NCBI GenBank assembly: GCA_051879315.1
Contig: JBJELW010000076.1
Coordinates: forward strand, 62,001-126,000
DNA from: Roseburia_C sp051879315
Lineage (GTDB): Bacteria > Bacillota > Clostridia > Lachnospirales > Lachnospiraceae
Direction of reading: 5' to 3'
Length of the DNA stretch: 64,000 nucleotides
Below, in pieces: positions 18,072-26,375 of the stretch. Position 1 is the stretch's first letter, and every line of letters starts with the position of its first letter. The notes under the pieces are model-generated. The model ran no database searches. It was not told the origin of the DNA and worked only from the letters and a program-made list of their open reading frames with translations. The position numbers and the translations under genes are program-made.

Positions 18072-18935
18072 ATGAATTATTTAAATAAATTAGAGCGAAA
18101 ATTTGGCCGGTTTGCAATTCCGAATCTCATGATTGGGCTTATTGTGGCATATTGCGTTGGCTTTCTTCTGTACTGTTTTAATGGAGGATTTTTGGCATAT
18201 CTGACTTTGAGTCCCTACCATATCCTTCATGGACAGGTGTGGAGACTGGTGACATGGATCTTAGTTCCCAACAGCTCCAATATTTTTTCACTTTTGATCA
18301 TGTCTTTGTTCTATTATCAGCTGGGCACCGCTTTGGAACGTACCTGGGGGACATTCCGTTTTAATGTGTATATTTTCGGTGGCATGATTTTTACCATCAT
18401 CGGTGCATTCCTGATTTATGCCGTGCAGTATTTTATGTACGGAAGCAGTGTTGCGGCCATGTATTCGCTGCTCTATAGTGCGGGATTCAATACAGGCTAT
18501 ATCAATTTATCTATATTCCTGGCTTTTGCAGTTATGTATCCGAATATGGAAATTCTGCTGATGTTTATCATTCCGGTAAAGATGAAATGGATGGCTGCCA
18601 TCTATGCGGTATTGATTGTGTATCAATGCATCCAGGCGGATTGGTCCGGCAGAATGGCAATCATCATGTCACTGTTGAACTTCCTGATCTTCTTTTTGTC
18701 CACCAGAGATTATCGGCGTGTTTCTCCCAAGGAGATCCACAGAAAACAGAAGTTCCGGTCTGCCATGCAGGAACCGAAAAACCGCGGAGCAGTCTACAAA
18801 CACAAGTGTGCCATCTGCGGACGTACCGAGCTGGATGACCCCACACTCAGTTTCCGTTTCTGCTCTAAATGTGAGGGAAATTATGAGTATTGCCAGGAGC
18901 ATTTGTTTACCCATCAGCATATAAAAAGAAGTTGA
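18072..18935 (+). CDS. Rhomboid-like membrane protein with C-terminal zinc ribbon
   Basis: A 287-residue protein with about six hydrophobic segments (roughly 17-200) followed by a soluble basic tail. The layout and the H-G-Q-V-W-R-L-V-T motif match the rhomboid fold, but the catalytic G-x-S-G is not found; the corresponding helix reads Y-G-S-S-V-A-A-M-Y, and no clear active-site His pair is seen, so it is probably a non-proteolytic rhomboid-like protein. The last 40 residues hold C-A-I-C-G and C-S-K-C-E plus a Cys/His-rich end (Y-C-Q-E-H-L-F-T-H-Q-H), a probable zinc-binding ribbon facing the cytoplasm. A consensus promoter drives it. Function unknown. Confidence 0.8.
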   Translation: MNYLNKLERKFGRFAIPNLMIGLIVAYCVGFLLYCFNGGFLAYLTLSPYHILHGQVWRLVTWILVPNSSNIFSLLIMSLFYYQLGTALERTWGTFRFNVYIFGGMIFTIIGAFLIYAVQYFMYGSSVAAMYSLLYSAGFNTGYINLSIFLAFAVMYPNMEILLMFIIPVKMKWMAAIYAVLIVYQCIQADWSGRMAIIMSLLNFLIFFLSTRDYRRVSPKEIHRKQKFRSAMQEPKNRGAVYKHKCAICGRTELDDPTLSFRFCSKCEGNYEYCQEHLFTHQHIKRS

Positions 18936-18960
18936 TTTGCAGTGGTTATAAATGTATAAT
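18932..18960 (+). promoter_or_regulatory. Putative glnS promoter
   Basis: TTGATT (18932-18937), 17-base spacer, TATAAT (18955-18960). The -35 box overlaps the end of the upstream gene. Transcription from here would place the hairpin leader in the glnS 5' UTR. Confidence 0.7.
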
Positions 18961-18986
18961 ATTAGGGTATGTATACTAGGGAAGGG

Positions 18987-19028
18987 AGGAATCAGCATGA
19001 ACGATGTTCATGTTTTGTAATGATTCCT
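18987..19028 (+). promoter_or_regulatory. Hairpin leader with a seven-codon mini-ORF before glnS
   Basis: AGGAATCA (18987-18994) pairs with TGATTCCT (19021-19028), and inside it CATGAAC (18996-19002) pairs with GTTCATG (19006-19012). The structure contains GGGAGG and, seven bases on, ATG-AAC-GAT-GTT-CAT-GTT-TTG-TAA (18997-19020), a possible leader peptide M-N-D-V-H-V-L. It is too short and lacks the motifs of a T-box. Confidence 0.5.
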
Positions 19029-19061
19029 GCCGATACATATTAATCTGAGGAGGAAGACAAC

Positions 19062-20732
19062 ATGGAAAACGAGACTGTCTCCAAAAATTTTATTGAGCAG
19101 ATCATCGAAAAGGATTTAGCAGAAGGACATTGTAAGACCGTTCATACCAGATTTCCGCCGGAGCCTAATGGTTACCTGCATATCGGACATGCCAAGTCCA
19201 TTCTTTTGAATTATGGCCTGGCACAGGAGTATAACGGACTTTTTAATATGCGTTTTGACGATACAAACCCCACCAAGGAAAAGAGTGAGTTTGTGGAGTC
19301 CATCAAGGAAGATATTCAGTGGCTGGGTGCGGATTGGCAGGATCGGCTGTTTTTTGCATCCGACTATTTTGACCAGATGTATGAAGCGGCTGTGAAGCTC
19401 ATCAAAAAGGGCAAGGCTTATGTTTCAGATCTGACTGCGGAGCAGATGCGGGAATATCGGGGAACTCTGACGGAGCCCGGCAAGGAGGACCCTTCTGTGA
19501 ATCGTACAGTGGAGGAGAATCTGGCCCTGTTTGAAGATATGAAAAACGGCAAGTATGCAGACGGAGAAAAGGTATTGCGTGCCCGTATTGATATGGCGTC
19601 TCCAAATATGAATATGCGTGATCCGGTCATCTATCGCGTGGCGCATATGACGCATCAGAATACCGGGGATAAGTGGTGCATTTATCCTATGTATGATTTT
19701 GCACATCCCATTGAGGATGCCATTGAGGGAATCACGCATTCCATCTGTACCCTGGAGTTTGAGGATCACAGACCTCTTTATGACTGGGTAGTTCGTGAAT
19801 TGGAGTATGAGAATCCGCCGAAGCAGATTGAGTTCGCAAAGCTGTATCTCACCAATGTGGTCACCGGAAAGCGTTATATCAAAAAGCTGGTGGAGGAAAA
19901 AATTGTGGACGGCTGGGATGATCCCAGACTGGTTTCCATTGCAGCTCTCCGTCGCCGTGGCTTCACACCGGAGTCTATTAAAATGTTTGTGGATCTCTGC
20001 GGTGTGTCAAAGGCAAACAGCTCTGTGGACTATGCCATGTTAGAATATTGTATCCGTGAGGATCTGAAGTTAAAGAGATCCCGTGTGATGGCTGTGTTAG
20101 ATCCCGTCAAGGTAATCATTGACAACTATCCGGAAGGACAGGTGGAATACCTGGATGTGGTGAACAATATGGAGAATGAGGCATTGGGCAGCCGCAAGGT
20201 TCCTTTTGCCAGAGAACTTTACATTGACCGCGAGGATTTTATGGAGGTTCCACCGAAAAAGTATTTCCGTATGTTCCCCGGCAACGAAGTACGCCTGATG
20301 AACGCATACTTCGTGAAATGTGAGAGCTTTGTAAAGGATGAAAACGGAAACGTGACAGAGATTCACTGTACCTATGATCCGGAGTCCCGGGGAGGAAACA
20401 GTCCGGACGGCCGCAAGGTAAAGGGTACCATTCACTGGGTGGCAGCGCCCACAGCAGTTAAGGCAGAAGTGCGCCTCTATGAGAATATTGTGGATGAGGA
20501 ACTGGGGGTATACAACGAGGACGGAAGTCTCAACTTAAATCCAAACTCCCTTACCATATTGAAGGACTGCTATGTGGAGCCAAGTCTGGCAGATGCAAAG
20601 GGGTATGACAGTTTTCAGTTTGTGCGGCAGGGATTTTTCTGTGTGGATGCGAAGGATTCCAAAGAGGGGGCTCTGGTATTCAATCGGATCGTATCACTGA
20701 AGAGTTCTTATAAATTGCCGACACAGCAATAG
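19062..20732 (+). CDS. glnS: Glutaminyl-tRNA synthetase
   Basis: Class I synthetase charging tRNA-Gln with glutamine, 556 residues. The catalytic domain opens with F-P-P-E-P-N-G-Y-L-H-I-G-H; the HIGH box is at 40-43. The W-D-D-P-R-L motif and an anticodon-binding beta-barrel C-terminus (about 340-550) follow. At the place of the KMSKS loop the sequence reads V-V-T-G-K-R-Y (residues 266-272) instead of the usual M-S-K, although Lys270 is kept. GAGGAGG precedes the ATG. GluRS was considered, but the P-P-E-P-N-G-Y and W-D-D-P-R signatures are of the GlnRS type. Confidence 0.95.
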   Translation: MENETVSKNFIEQIIEKDLAEGHCKTVHTRFPPEPNGYLHIGHAKSILLNYGLAQEYNGLFNMRFDDTNPTKEKSEFVESIKEDIQWLGADWQDRLFFASDYFDQMYEAAVKLIKKGKAYVSDLTAEQMREYRGTLTEPGKEDPSVNRTVEENLALFEDMKNGKYADGEKVLRARIDMASPNMNMRDPVIYRVAHMTHQNTGDKWCIYPMYDFAHPIEDAIEGITHSICTLEFEDHRPLYDWVVRELEYENPPKQIEFAKLYLTNVVTGKRYIKKLVEEKIVDGWDDPRLVSIAALRRRGFTPESIKMFVDLCGVSKANSSVDYAMLEYCIREDLKLKRSRVMAVLDPVKVIIDNYPEGQVEYLDVVNNMENEALGSRKVPFARELYIDREDFMEVPPKKYFRMFPGNEVRLMNAYFVKCESFVKDENGNVTEIHCTYDPESRGGNSPDGRKVKGTIHWVAAPTAVKAEVRLYENIVDEELGVYNEDGSLNLNPNSLTILKDCYVEPSLADAKGYDSFQFVRQGFFCVDAKDSKEGALVFNRIVSLKSSYKLPTQQ

Positions 20733-20760
20733 AACCTTTCAAAGGAATTGGAGGAGAAGG

Positions 20761-21606
20761 ATGAATTTATTTGATGGACTCGAGAAGTTTGGAATTAAGG
20801 CTTCCCGGGATGTTGGGTTGTATGATGAAGAGCGGCAGGCAGAGAAGGAAGAAGAACAGAAGCTGATTGCCAAGGCAAGTGAGCCGAAGGAGGAGGATTT
20901 CCTTCTGGAGAAGACGGTTCGCTGTCCGGTGTGTGATAAAACCTTTAAATGCATTGCCATGAAGACCGGAAAAGCCAAGCGTATGGAGTCAGATTGGGAT
21001 CTGCGTCCCAGACAACAGTATATTGATGGACTGAAATATGATATGTCAGCCTGCCCACATTGTGGTTATGCTGCATTAAACCGTTATTTTGACCATATTA
21101 CCACCGGGCAGATCAAGCTTATCCGGGAGCAGGTGTGCGACAATTTTCAGCCTACCATGCTGACTTCGGGGATTCGGGTTTGCTCTTATGATGAGGCTAT
21201 TGAAAAACACAAGCTTTCCCTGTTCAATGCTGTGGCAAAGCGGGCACGTACCAGCGAAAAGGCCTATAACTGCCTGATTATTTCCTGGCTGCTTCGCGGA
21301 AAGTCCGAAGAGTTGGGGCAGGATCATCCGGAGTATCAGACCTGTGTACAGGAGGAGGAGGCTTTTTACAAGGAAGCCTATGAGGGGTTGGTGAAAGCTG
21401 TTGCATCCGAGTCCTATCCCATCTGTGGCATGGATCAAAACACTATGGACTACCTGCTGTCAGCCATGTCTTTTCATTTTAAAAAATATGATGTGGCATC
21501 TAAGTGTCTGTCACGGGTATTGACTTCTTCCACAGCCAACCACAAGGTAAAGGATATGGCATTGGAATTGAAGAGTAATATCATTGCGGAATTGAAAAAG
21601 AAATGA
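20761..21606 (+). CDS. DUF2225 family protein
   Basis: A 281-residue cytosolic protein of the DUF2225 family, common in Clostridia. It carries two metal-binding pairs, C-P-V-C (about residues 59-62) and C-P-H-C-G-Y (about 99-104), and a helical C-terminal half that resembles TPR-type repeats. It starts 28 bases after glnS behind GGAGGAGAAGG and so is likely co-transcribed. The biological role is unknown. Confidence 0.85.
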   Translation: MNLFDGLEKFGIKASRDVGLYDEERQAEKEEEQKLIAKASEPKEEDFLLEKTVRCPVCDKTFKCIAMKTGKAKRMESDWDLRPRQQYIDGLKYDMSACPHCGYAALNRYFDHITTGQIKLIREQVCDNFQPTMLTSGIRVCSYDEAIEKHKLSLFNAVAKRARTSEKAYNCLIISWLLRGKSEELGQDHPEYQTCVQEEEAFYKEAYEGLVKAVASESYPICGMDQNTMDYLLSAMSFHFKKYDVASKCLSRVLTSSTANHKVKDMALELKSNIIAELKKK

Positions 21607-21651
21607 TTGTGACGGATAAGATTTTTACGCAAAGATAGTTTGGGAGCATAT

Positions 21652-23058
21652 ATGAAAGAATTATGGATTGATTTGCAGCCGGATTCCGACAAGGCATTAT
21701 ATGAGCAGATCTATGATTCTGTTCGAAGAGATATTGCAGACGGTAAGATTTCCCCAGGGGAAAAATTACCGTCTACTCGTTTTTTGGCAAAGTATCTGGG
21801 GATTAGCAGGAGTACGGTGGAACTGGCATATGATCAGCTGACTGCAGAGGGATATATCATACCCCGGCAGGGATCCGGATGCTATGTGTGTGATATCAGT
21901 GATCTGTATCAGATGCAGCAGAATGAAGAAAAACGGGAACATTCCCCCATGACGAAAAGCACCATCCGGGAGGCAGAAATCAGGTTCTCGCCCTATGAGA
22001 TCGATCAGCGCAGTTTTCCCTGTGATGCATGGTATCGGGTAAATAAAAACGTTTCGCCGGGGGAGCAGCCGGAATTATTAATGTCCGGTGACTCCAAGGG
22101 ACAGGAAAATTTAAGGCGGCAGATCAGCCGTTATCTCTATCAGGCAAGAGGGGTGGAATGCTGTGAGGACCAGATCATTGTAGGCGCAGGAAACGAGTAT
22201 CTGCTGATGCTTTTGTCCCAGATCCTGGGACATGGCAAATGTGTGTTGATGGAGCAATATTCCTATGTGAATGCTTATAAAACTTTTTGCAACATGGGTT
22301 ATTCCATTGCAACGGCGCGCACGGAGGCGGATGGCATCTGCATGGAGGACGTGCGGGGGAGCAAAGCGGATGTTGTCTATGTGATGCCGGTGCACCAGTT
22401 CCCGCTGGGGACGGTTATGCCGCTGAAACGGAGACTGGAACTGATAAAATGGGCTTCGGAGGCGGAAGATCGGTATGTGATAGAAGATGATCATGACAGT
22501 GAGTTTCGTTATAAGGGCAAGCCTATTCCTGCCTTGTGGGGAAATGACCAGGGGCAGCATGTGATTTATATTGGAACTTTTTCGAAAAGCATCTCTTCTT
22601 CTTTACGTATCAGCTTTATGGTTTTACCGGAGCGCCTGATGGAACAGTATGAGAAGCGCTGTGGGTTTTACGCCTGCACGGTATCCAGGTTTAGCCAGGA
22701 GGTATTGTTCCGGTTTATGGAAGAAGGGCATTTTGAACGGCATCTGAACCGGATGCGTAATAACTACAAACAGAAACATGATGTGTTGCTGGCAATTTTG
22801 AAGGAGGAAACCTGGGTCCATGCCATCTATGGTGATAATGCCGGTTTGCATGTTTTGGTGGATGTGTACAGTCATGAAAGCGAGGAAACTCTGTGCCGGC
22901 GGGCATGGGAGTCTGGGGTGGAGATTCATGGATTGTCGGAATACCGGATCGGTCCGGCGGAAAAACGTCCTTATCCAACGATTCTTCTGGGATATGGAAA
23001 TCTAAGTGAAGAAGAAATGAGCCGGGGAATTGCCTGCTTAAGGGAAATATTTATGTGA
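21652..23058 (+). CDS. MocR-type GntR/aminotransferase transcription regulator
   Basis: A 468-residue PLP-dependent regulator. The N-terminal GntR winged helix (about 10-75: L-P-S-T-R-F-L-A-K-Y-L-G-I-S-R-S-T-V) is joined to a fold-type I aminotransferase-like domain (about 110-465) with D-D-H-D-S-E-F-R and the PLP-lysine motif G-T-F-S-K-S. ATG at 21652 with GGGAG just upstream is preferred over a TTG four codons earlier. MocR proteins such as PdxR and GabR sense PLP or amino compounds; no pyridoxal or GABA genes are adjacent, so the target is unknown. Confidence 0.9.
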   Translation: MKELWIDLQPDSDKALYEQIYDSVRRDIADGKISPGEKLPSTRFLAKYLGISRSTVELAYDQLTAEGYIIPRQGSGCYVCDISDLYQMQQNEEKREHSPMTKSTIREAEIRFSPYEIDQRSFPCDAWYRVNKNVSPGEQPELLMSGDSKGQENLRRQISRYLYQARGVECCEDQIIVGAGNEYLLMLLSQILGHGKCVLMEQYSYVNAYKTFCNMGYSIATARTEADGICMEDVRGSKADVVYVMPVHQFPLGTVMPLKRRLELIKWASEAEDRYVIEDDHDSEFRYKGKPIPALWGNDQGQHVIYIGTFSKSISSSLRISFMVLPERLMEQYEKRCGFYACTVSRFSQEVLFRFMEEGHFERHLNRMRNNYKQKHDVLLAILKEETWVHAIYGDNAGLHVLVDVYSHESEETLCRRAWESGVEIHGLSEYRIGPAEKRPYPTILLGYGNLSEEEMSRGIACLREIFM

Positions 23059-23116
23059 GTGTTTTTGGGGAAAATAGAAAATAGTACTTTTTATATTTCA
23101 AAGTTTTGTAAAAAAT

Positions 23117-23193
23117 AAATTTGCCTATTCTTGCTGCAGACCGTAGAGGAACGTCGGTACTTAATGAGTGCGTCTGCAATGGAATAGGCAAAT
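23117..23193. repeat. Large interrupted palindrome between convergent genes
   Basis: ATTTGCCTATTC (23119-23130) pairs perfectly with GAATAGGCAAAT (23182-23193); a second helix joins GCAGAC (23136-23141) and GTCTGC (23172-23177), leaving a structured 30-base apex. It lies between the mocR-type gene and argG ends. On the minus strand it is followed by a T-rich run, so it may act as the argG terminator, but its size and internal helices exceed a simple terminator. Confidence 0.7.
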
Positions 23194-23223
23194 CTATTGT
23201 AATATATTCTTTGAACAAATGAT

Positions 23224-24444
23224 TTATTTGTTCAGATTCAACTCCTGCATTTTCATAGCTCTTACCTTTAACGGCAGACCAAACAGAGTGATGAATCCTT
23301 CTGCATCGTGATGGTCATACAGATCACCGGTGGTGAAACTGGCCAGTGACTCGCTGTAGAGAGAGTAGGGGGATGTGGTGCCGGCCTTGATAATGTTGCC
23401 CTTGTAAAGCTTGAACTTCACTTCGCCGGTTACATACTCCTGGGTAGAAGTAACGAATGCCTGAATTGCCTCACGCAGCGGGGTAAACCACTTGCCCTCG
23501 TATACAACCTGAGCCAGTTTGTTTCCCATATCCTTTTTTACTTCCATGGTTGCACGGTCTAATACCAGTTCCTCCAACTGTTGATGTGCAGCCAGAAGGA
23601 TGGTGCCGCCGGGAGTCTCATAGACACCACGTGATTTCATACCTACCACACGGTTTTCTACGATATCAACAATGCCGACTCCGTGTTTGCCACCCAGCCG
23701 GTTCAGCTCACGGATGATGTCGGATACCTTCATCTCTTTTCCGTTGACAGATTTTGGAACACCCTTCTCAAAGGTCATGGTTACGTATTCTGCCTCATCG
23801 GGAGCCTTCTCAGGAGAAACACCCAATACCAGAAGATGGTCATAGTTAGGTTCGTTGGCAGGATCTTCCAACTCAAGACCTTCATGGCTGATATGCCATA
23901 AATTACGGTCACGGCTGTAGCTCTGATCAGTAGAAAAAGGAAGATCAATGCCGTGTGCCTTACAGTATTCGATCTCAGCTTCACGGGAGTCCATTTTCCA
24001 CTTGTCATTGCGCCAGGGAGCAATCACTTTGATGTCAGGAGCCAGTGCCTTGATTCCAAGCTCAAAACGGATCTGATCGTTTCCTTTTCCGGTAGCGCCA
24101 TGGCAGATGGCAACCGCATTTTCCTTGCGGGCAACTTCCACCAGTTTCTTTGCGATACCCGGACGGGCCATGGAAGTACCTAATAAGTATGCGTTCTCAT
24201 ATACAGCATTTGCCTGTACGCAGGGAATAATAAAGTCTTCGCAGAATTCATCGGTAATGTCCTCGATGTATAACTTGCTGGCACCGGATAATTTTGCACG
24301 TTCCTCCAGACCATCCAGTTCCTCACCCTGTCCGCAATCAATGCAGCAGCAGATTACTTCGTAATCATAGTTTTCTTTTAACCAAGGGATGATGGCAGTG
24401 GTATCCAGACCGCCTGAGTAAGCCAAAACAACTTTTTCTTTCAT
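23224..24444 (-). CDS. argG: Argininosuccinate synthase
   Basis: Joins citrulline and aspartate with ATP in the next-to-last step of arginine synthesis. The protein is 406 residues, normal length, with the N-type ATP pyrophosphatase P-loop A-Y-S-G-G-L-D-T-T near residue 8 and the downstream A-I-C-H-G-A-T-G-K-G-N-D motif. It is transcribed divergently from the argC operon; argH and the carbamoyltransferase gene are not in the window. Confidence 0.97.
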   Translation of the reverse strand: MKEKVVLAYSGGLDTTAIIPWLKENYDYEVICCCIDCGQGEELDGLEERAKLSGASKLYIEDITDEFCEDFIIPCVQANAVYENAYLLGTSMARPGIAKKLVEVARKENAVAICHGATGKGNDQIRFELGIKALAPDIKVIAPWRNDKWKMDSREAEIEYCKAHGIDLPFSTDQSYSRDRNLWHISHEGLELEDPANEPNYDHLLVLGVSPEKAPDEAEYVTMTFEKGVPKSVNGKEMKVSDIIRELNRLGGKHGVGIVDIVENRVVGMKSRGVYETPGGTILLAAHQQLEELVLDRATMEVKKDMGNKLAQVVYEGKWFTPLREAIQAFVTSTQEYVTGEVKFKLYKGNIIKAGTTSPYSLYSESLASFTTGDLYDHHDAEGFITLFGLPLKVRAMKMQELNLNK

Positions 24445-24503
24445 GTTTTTATTCCTTTCTATGTATCATGTCATATGTGCGTGCCCGAGGCACCATTAAG
24501 GAT

Positions 24504-24532
24504 AATATACAACAAAACCATGGAATGTGCAA
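24504..24532 (-). promoter_or_regulatory. Putative argG promoter
   Basis: Read on the minus strand: TTGCAC (24532-24527), 17-base spacer, TATATT (24509-24504). Confidence 0.6.
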
Positions 24533-24554
24533 GTGAAAAAATATGCAAAAATTA

Positions 24555-24568
24555 TTTATAAAAATGCA
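24555..24568. promoter_or_regulatory. Candidate ArgR/AhrC operator (ARG box)
   Basis: TTTATAAAAATGCA matches the ARG-box core TGAATAAAAATTCA at 11 of 14 positions. A second similar, less regular dyad (TGCAT-AAA-ATGCA) follows at once. It lies between the divergent argG and argC promoters. AT-rich sequence makes chance matches likely. Confidence 0.4.
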
Positions 24569-24650
24569 TAAAATGCAAAAAAGGAAAAATTGCGGGAACA
24601 TTTATGAAAAAACTTGATTATTTTAATAGGAAGATTTGTGAAAAATATAC

Positions 24651-24679
24651 TTGCAAATCAAACAGAGTGAATGTATAAT
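24651..24679 (+). promoter_or_regulatory. Putative argC operon promoter
   Basis: TTGCAA (24651-24656), 17-base spacer, TATAAT (24674-24679). The -10 lies inside the imperfect dyad TGAATGTATAATTATGCA, another possible ArgR contact. Confidence 0.65.
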
Positions 24680-24754
24680 TATGCAGGTAAAGCGTGTTTG
24701 CGTATGCGGGCGATGCATGCGCATAAAGCTATCGGATAATGAAGAGAGAAAGAA

Positions 24755-25819
24755 GTGAACATTATGATTAAGGCGGGAATTATCGGCGCGACAGGTTATG
24801 CGGGGGCGGAACTGGTCCGTATTCTGTTGAGACACAGAGAGGTTGAGATTAAGTGGTATGGCTCCAGAAGCTATATCGATCAGAAATATGCACAGGTATA
24901 TCAGAATATGTTCCGGCTGGTGGAAGACACCTGCCTGGATGATAATATTGAGGAACTGGCCAGACAGGTGGATGTTATTTTTACCGCAACACCTCAGGGA
25001 TATCTGGGCGGAATTCTTACCGAGGAGATCCTGGCAAATACGAAAATCGTAGATTTGTCAGCGGATTACCGTATCAAGGATGTGGATACATACGAAAAAT
25101 GGTATAAGATTGAGCACAAGAGTCCCCAGTTCATTCCTGAGGCTGTGTACGGGCTTTGTGAGATTAACCGTGAGCAGGTAAAGGGAGCCAGACTGGTGGC
25201 AAATCCGGGATGTTATACGACCTGTTCCATTCTTACAGCTTATCCGCTGGTAAAAGAGGGGATCATTGATCCGGATACCCTGATTATTGACGCAAAGAGC
25301 GGGACTTCCGGTGCGGGTCGTGGGGCAAAGGTCAATAACCTGTTTTGTGAAGTGAATGAGAATATGAAGGCTTATGGTGTGGCTACCCACAGACACACAC
25401 CTGAGATTGAGGAACAGTTGGGATATGCTGCGGGAAAAAAGATTACCATATCCTTTACGCCGCATCTTGTTCCGATGAATCGTGGAATTCTGGCTACTGA
25501 GTATGCCTCTTTGGTGAAAAAAGAGGATGGAACCTATCCCACCAAAGAAGAAATCCGGGCTGCATATAACGAGTACTATGAGAAAGAAACCTTTGTCCGT
25601 GTACTGGAGGAAGGGGTATGTCCGGAAACCAAGTGGGTGGAAGGCAGCAACTATGTGGATGTGAATTTTGTGATTGATGAACGGACCGGACGGATTGTTA
25701 TGATGGGAGCATTGGACAATCTGGTGAAGGGAGCCGCCGGCCAGGCCGTACAAAACATGAATCTGTTGTTTGGCTTCCCGGAGCAGGAAGGCTTGGAACT
25801 GGTTCCCATGTTCCCGTAG
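24755..25819 (+). CDS. argC: N-acetyl-gamma-glutamyl-phosphate reductase
   Basis: NADPH-dependent third step of ornithine/arginine synthesis. The Rossmann motif G-A-T-G-Y-A-G lies near the N-terminus, the catalytic cysteine is in N-P-G-C-Y-T-T, and the S-G-A-G-R-G loop follows. The protein has 354 residues from GTG at 24755 or 351 from ATG at 24764; both starts have only weak ribosome binding sites, so the start is uncertain. It heads the argC-GNAT-argJ-argB-argD operon. Confidence 0.96.
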   Translation: MNIMIKAGIIGATGYAGAELVRILLRHREVEIKWYGSRSYIDQKYAQVYQNMFRLVEDTCLDDNIEELARQVDVIFTATPQGYLGGILTEEILANTKIVDLSADYRIKDVDTYEKWYKIEHKSPQFIPEAVYGLCEINREQVKGARLVANPGCYTTCSILTAYPLVKEGIIDPDTLIIDAKSGTSGAGRGAKVNNLFCEVNENMKAYGVATHRHTPEIEEQLGYAAGKKITISFTPHLVPMNRGILATEYASLVKKEDGTYPTKEEIRAAYNEYYEKETFVRVLEEGVCPETKWVEGSNYVDVNFVIDERTGRIVMMGALDNLVKGAAGQAVQNMNLLFGFPEQEGLELVPMFP

Positions 25820-25828
25820 GAGGCAACC

Positions 25829-26320
25829 ATGCAAAATGAAATATATACGTTGCGGCGTATGACAATGGAAGACTATGACCGCGTGCACGCACTGTGGATG
25901 AGCATCAAGGGCTTCGGAATCCGAAGTATCGATGACTCACGGGAAGGTGTGGAGCGTTTTATCCGACGGAATCCCACCACCAGCATCGTGGCTTGCGTGG
26001 GAGAAAATATCGTGGGTGCAATTCTTTGCGGACACGACGGCAGACGGGCCTGCTTTTATCATGTATGCGTGGATGAAAGTTACCGTAAGCACGGTATTGG
26101 AAAGGCTATGGCGGAGAAGGCCATGGAGGAACTGCGGGCAGAAAATATTAATAAGGTAAATCTTATTGCATTTAAAAATAATGAGGTGGGAAACCGTTTC
26201 TGGCAAAGCATGGGATGGACTTTCCGTGAGGATTTAAATTATTATGACTGCACGTTGAATCCGGAAAATCTCACAAACTTTGTGACGGATCCGGCAAAGG
26301 CACATCATAACGGAAAATAA
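25829..26320 (+). CDS. GNAT family acetyltransferase within the arginine operon
   Basis: A 163-residue single-domain GNAT protein. Motif A, with the acetyl-CoA pyrophosphate loop, reads V-D-E-S-Y-R-K-H-G-I-G-K-A-M, and the motif B region ends G-N-R-F-W-Q-S-M-G-W. It lies 9 bases after argC and 55 before argJ, so it is certainly in the operon. Short GNAT proteins can act as N-acetylglutamate synthase, the step before ArgB; this position makes that plausible, but protein or other small-molecule acetylation is equally open. Confidence 0.85.
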   Translation: MQNEIYTLRRMTMEDYDRVHALWMSIKGFGIRSIDDSREGVERFIRRNPTTSIVACVGENIVGAILCGHDGRRACFYHVCVDESYRKHGIGKAMAEKAMEELRAENINKVNLIAFKNNEVGNRFWQSMGWTFREDLNYYDCTLNPENLTNFVTDPAKAHHNGK

Positions 26321-26375
26321 AATACATACGTAGAGCGTTTGAACAGAGCAAACAAAAAAGGAAGAAGGAATCAAT

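Noticed and set aside
18967..19061. T-box riboswitch for glnS
   Set aside because: The leader is under 100 bases and has no T-box sequence or specifier-loop structure.
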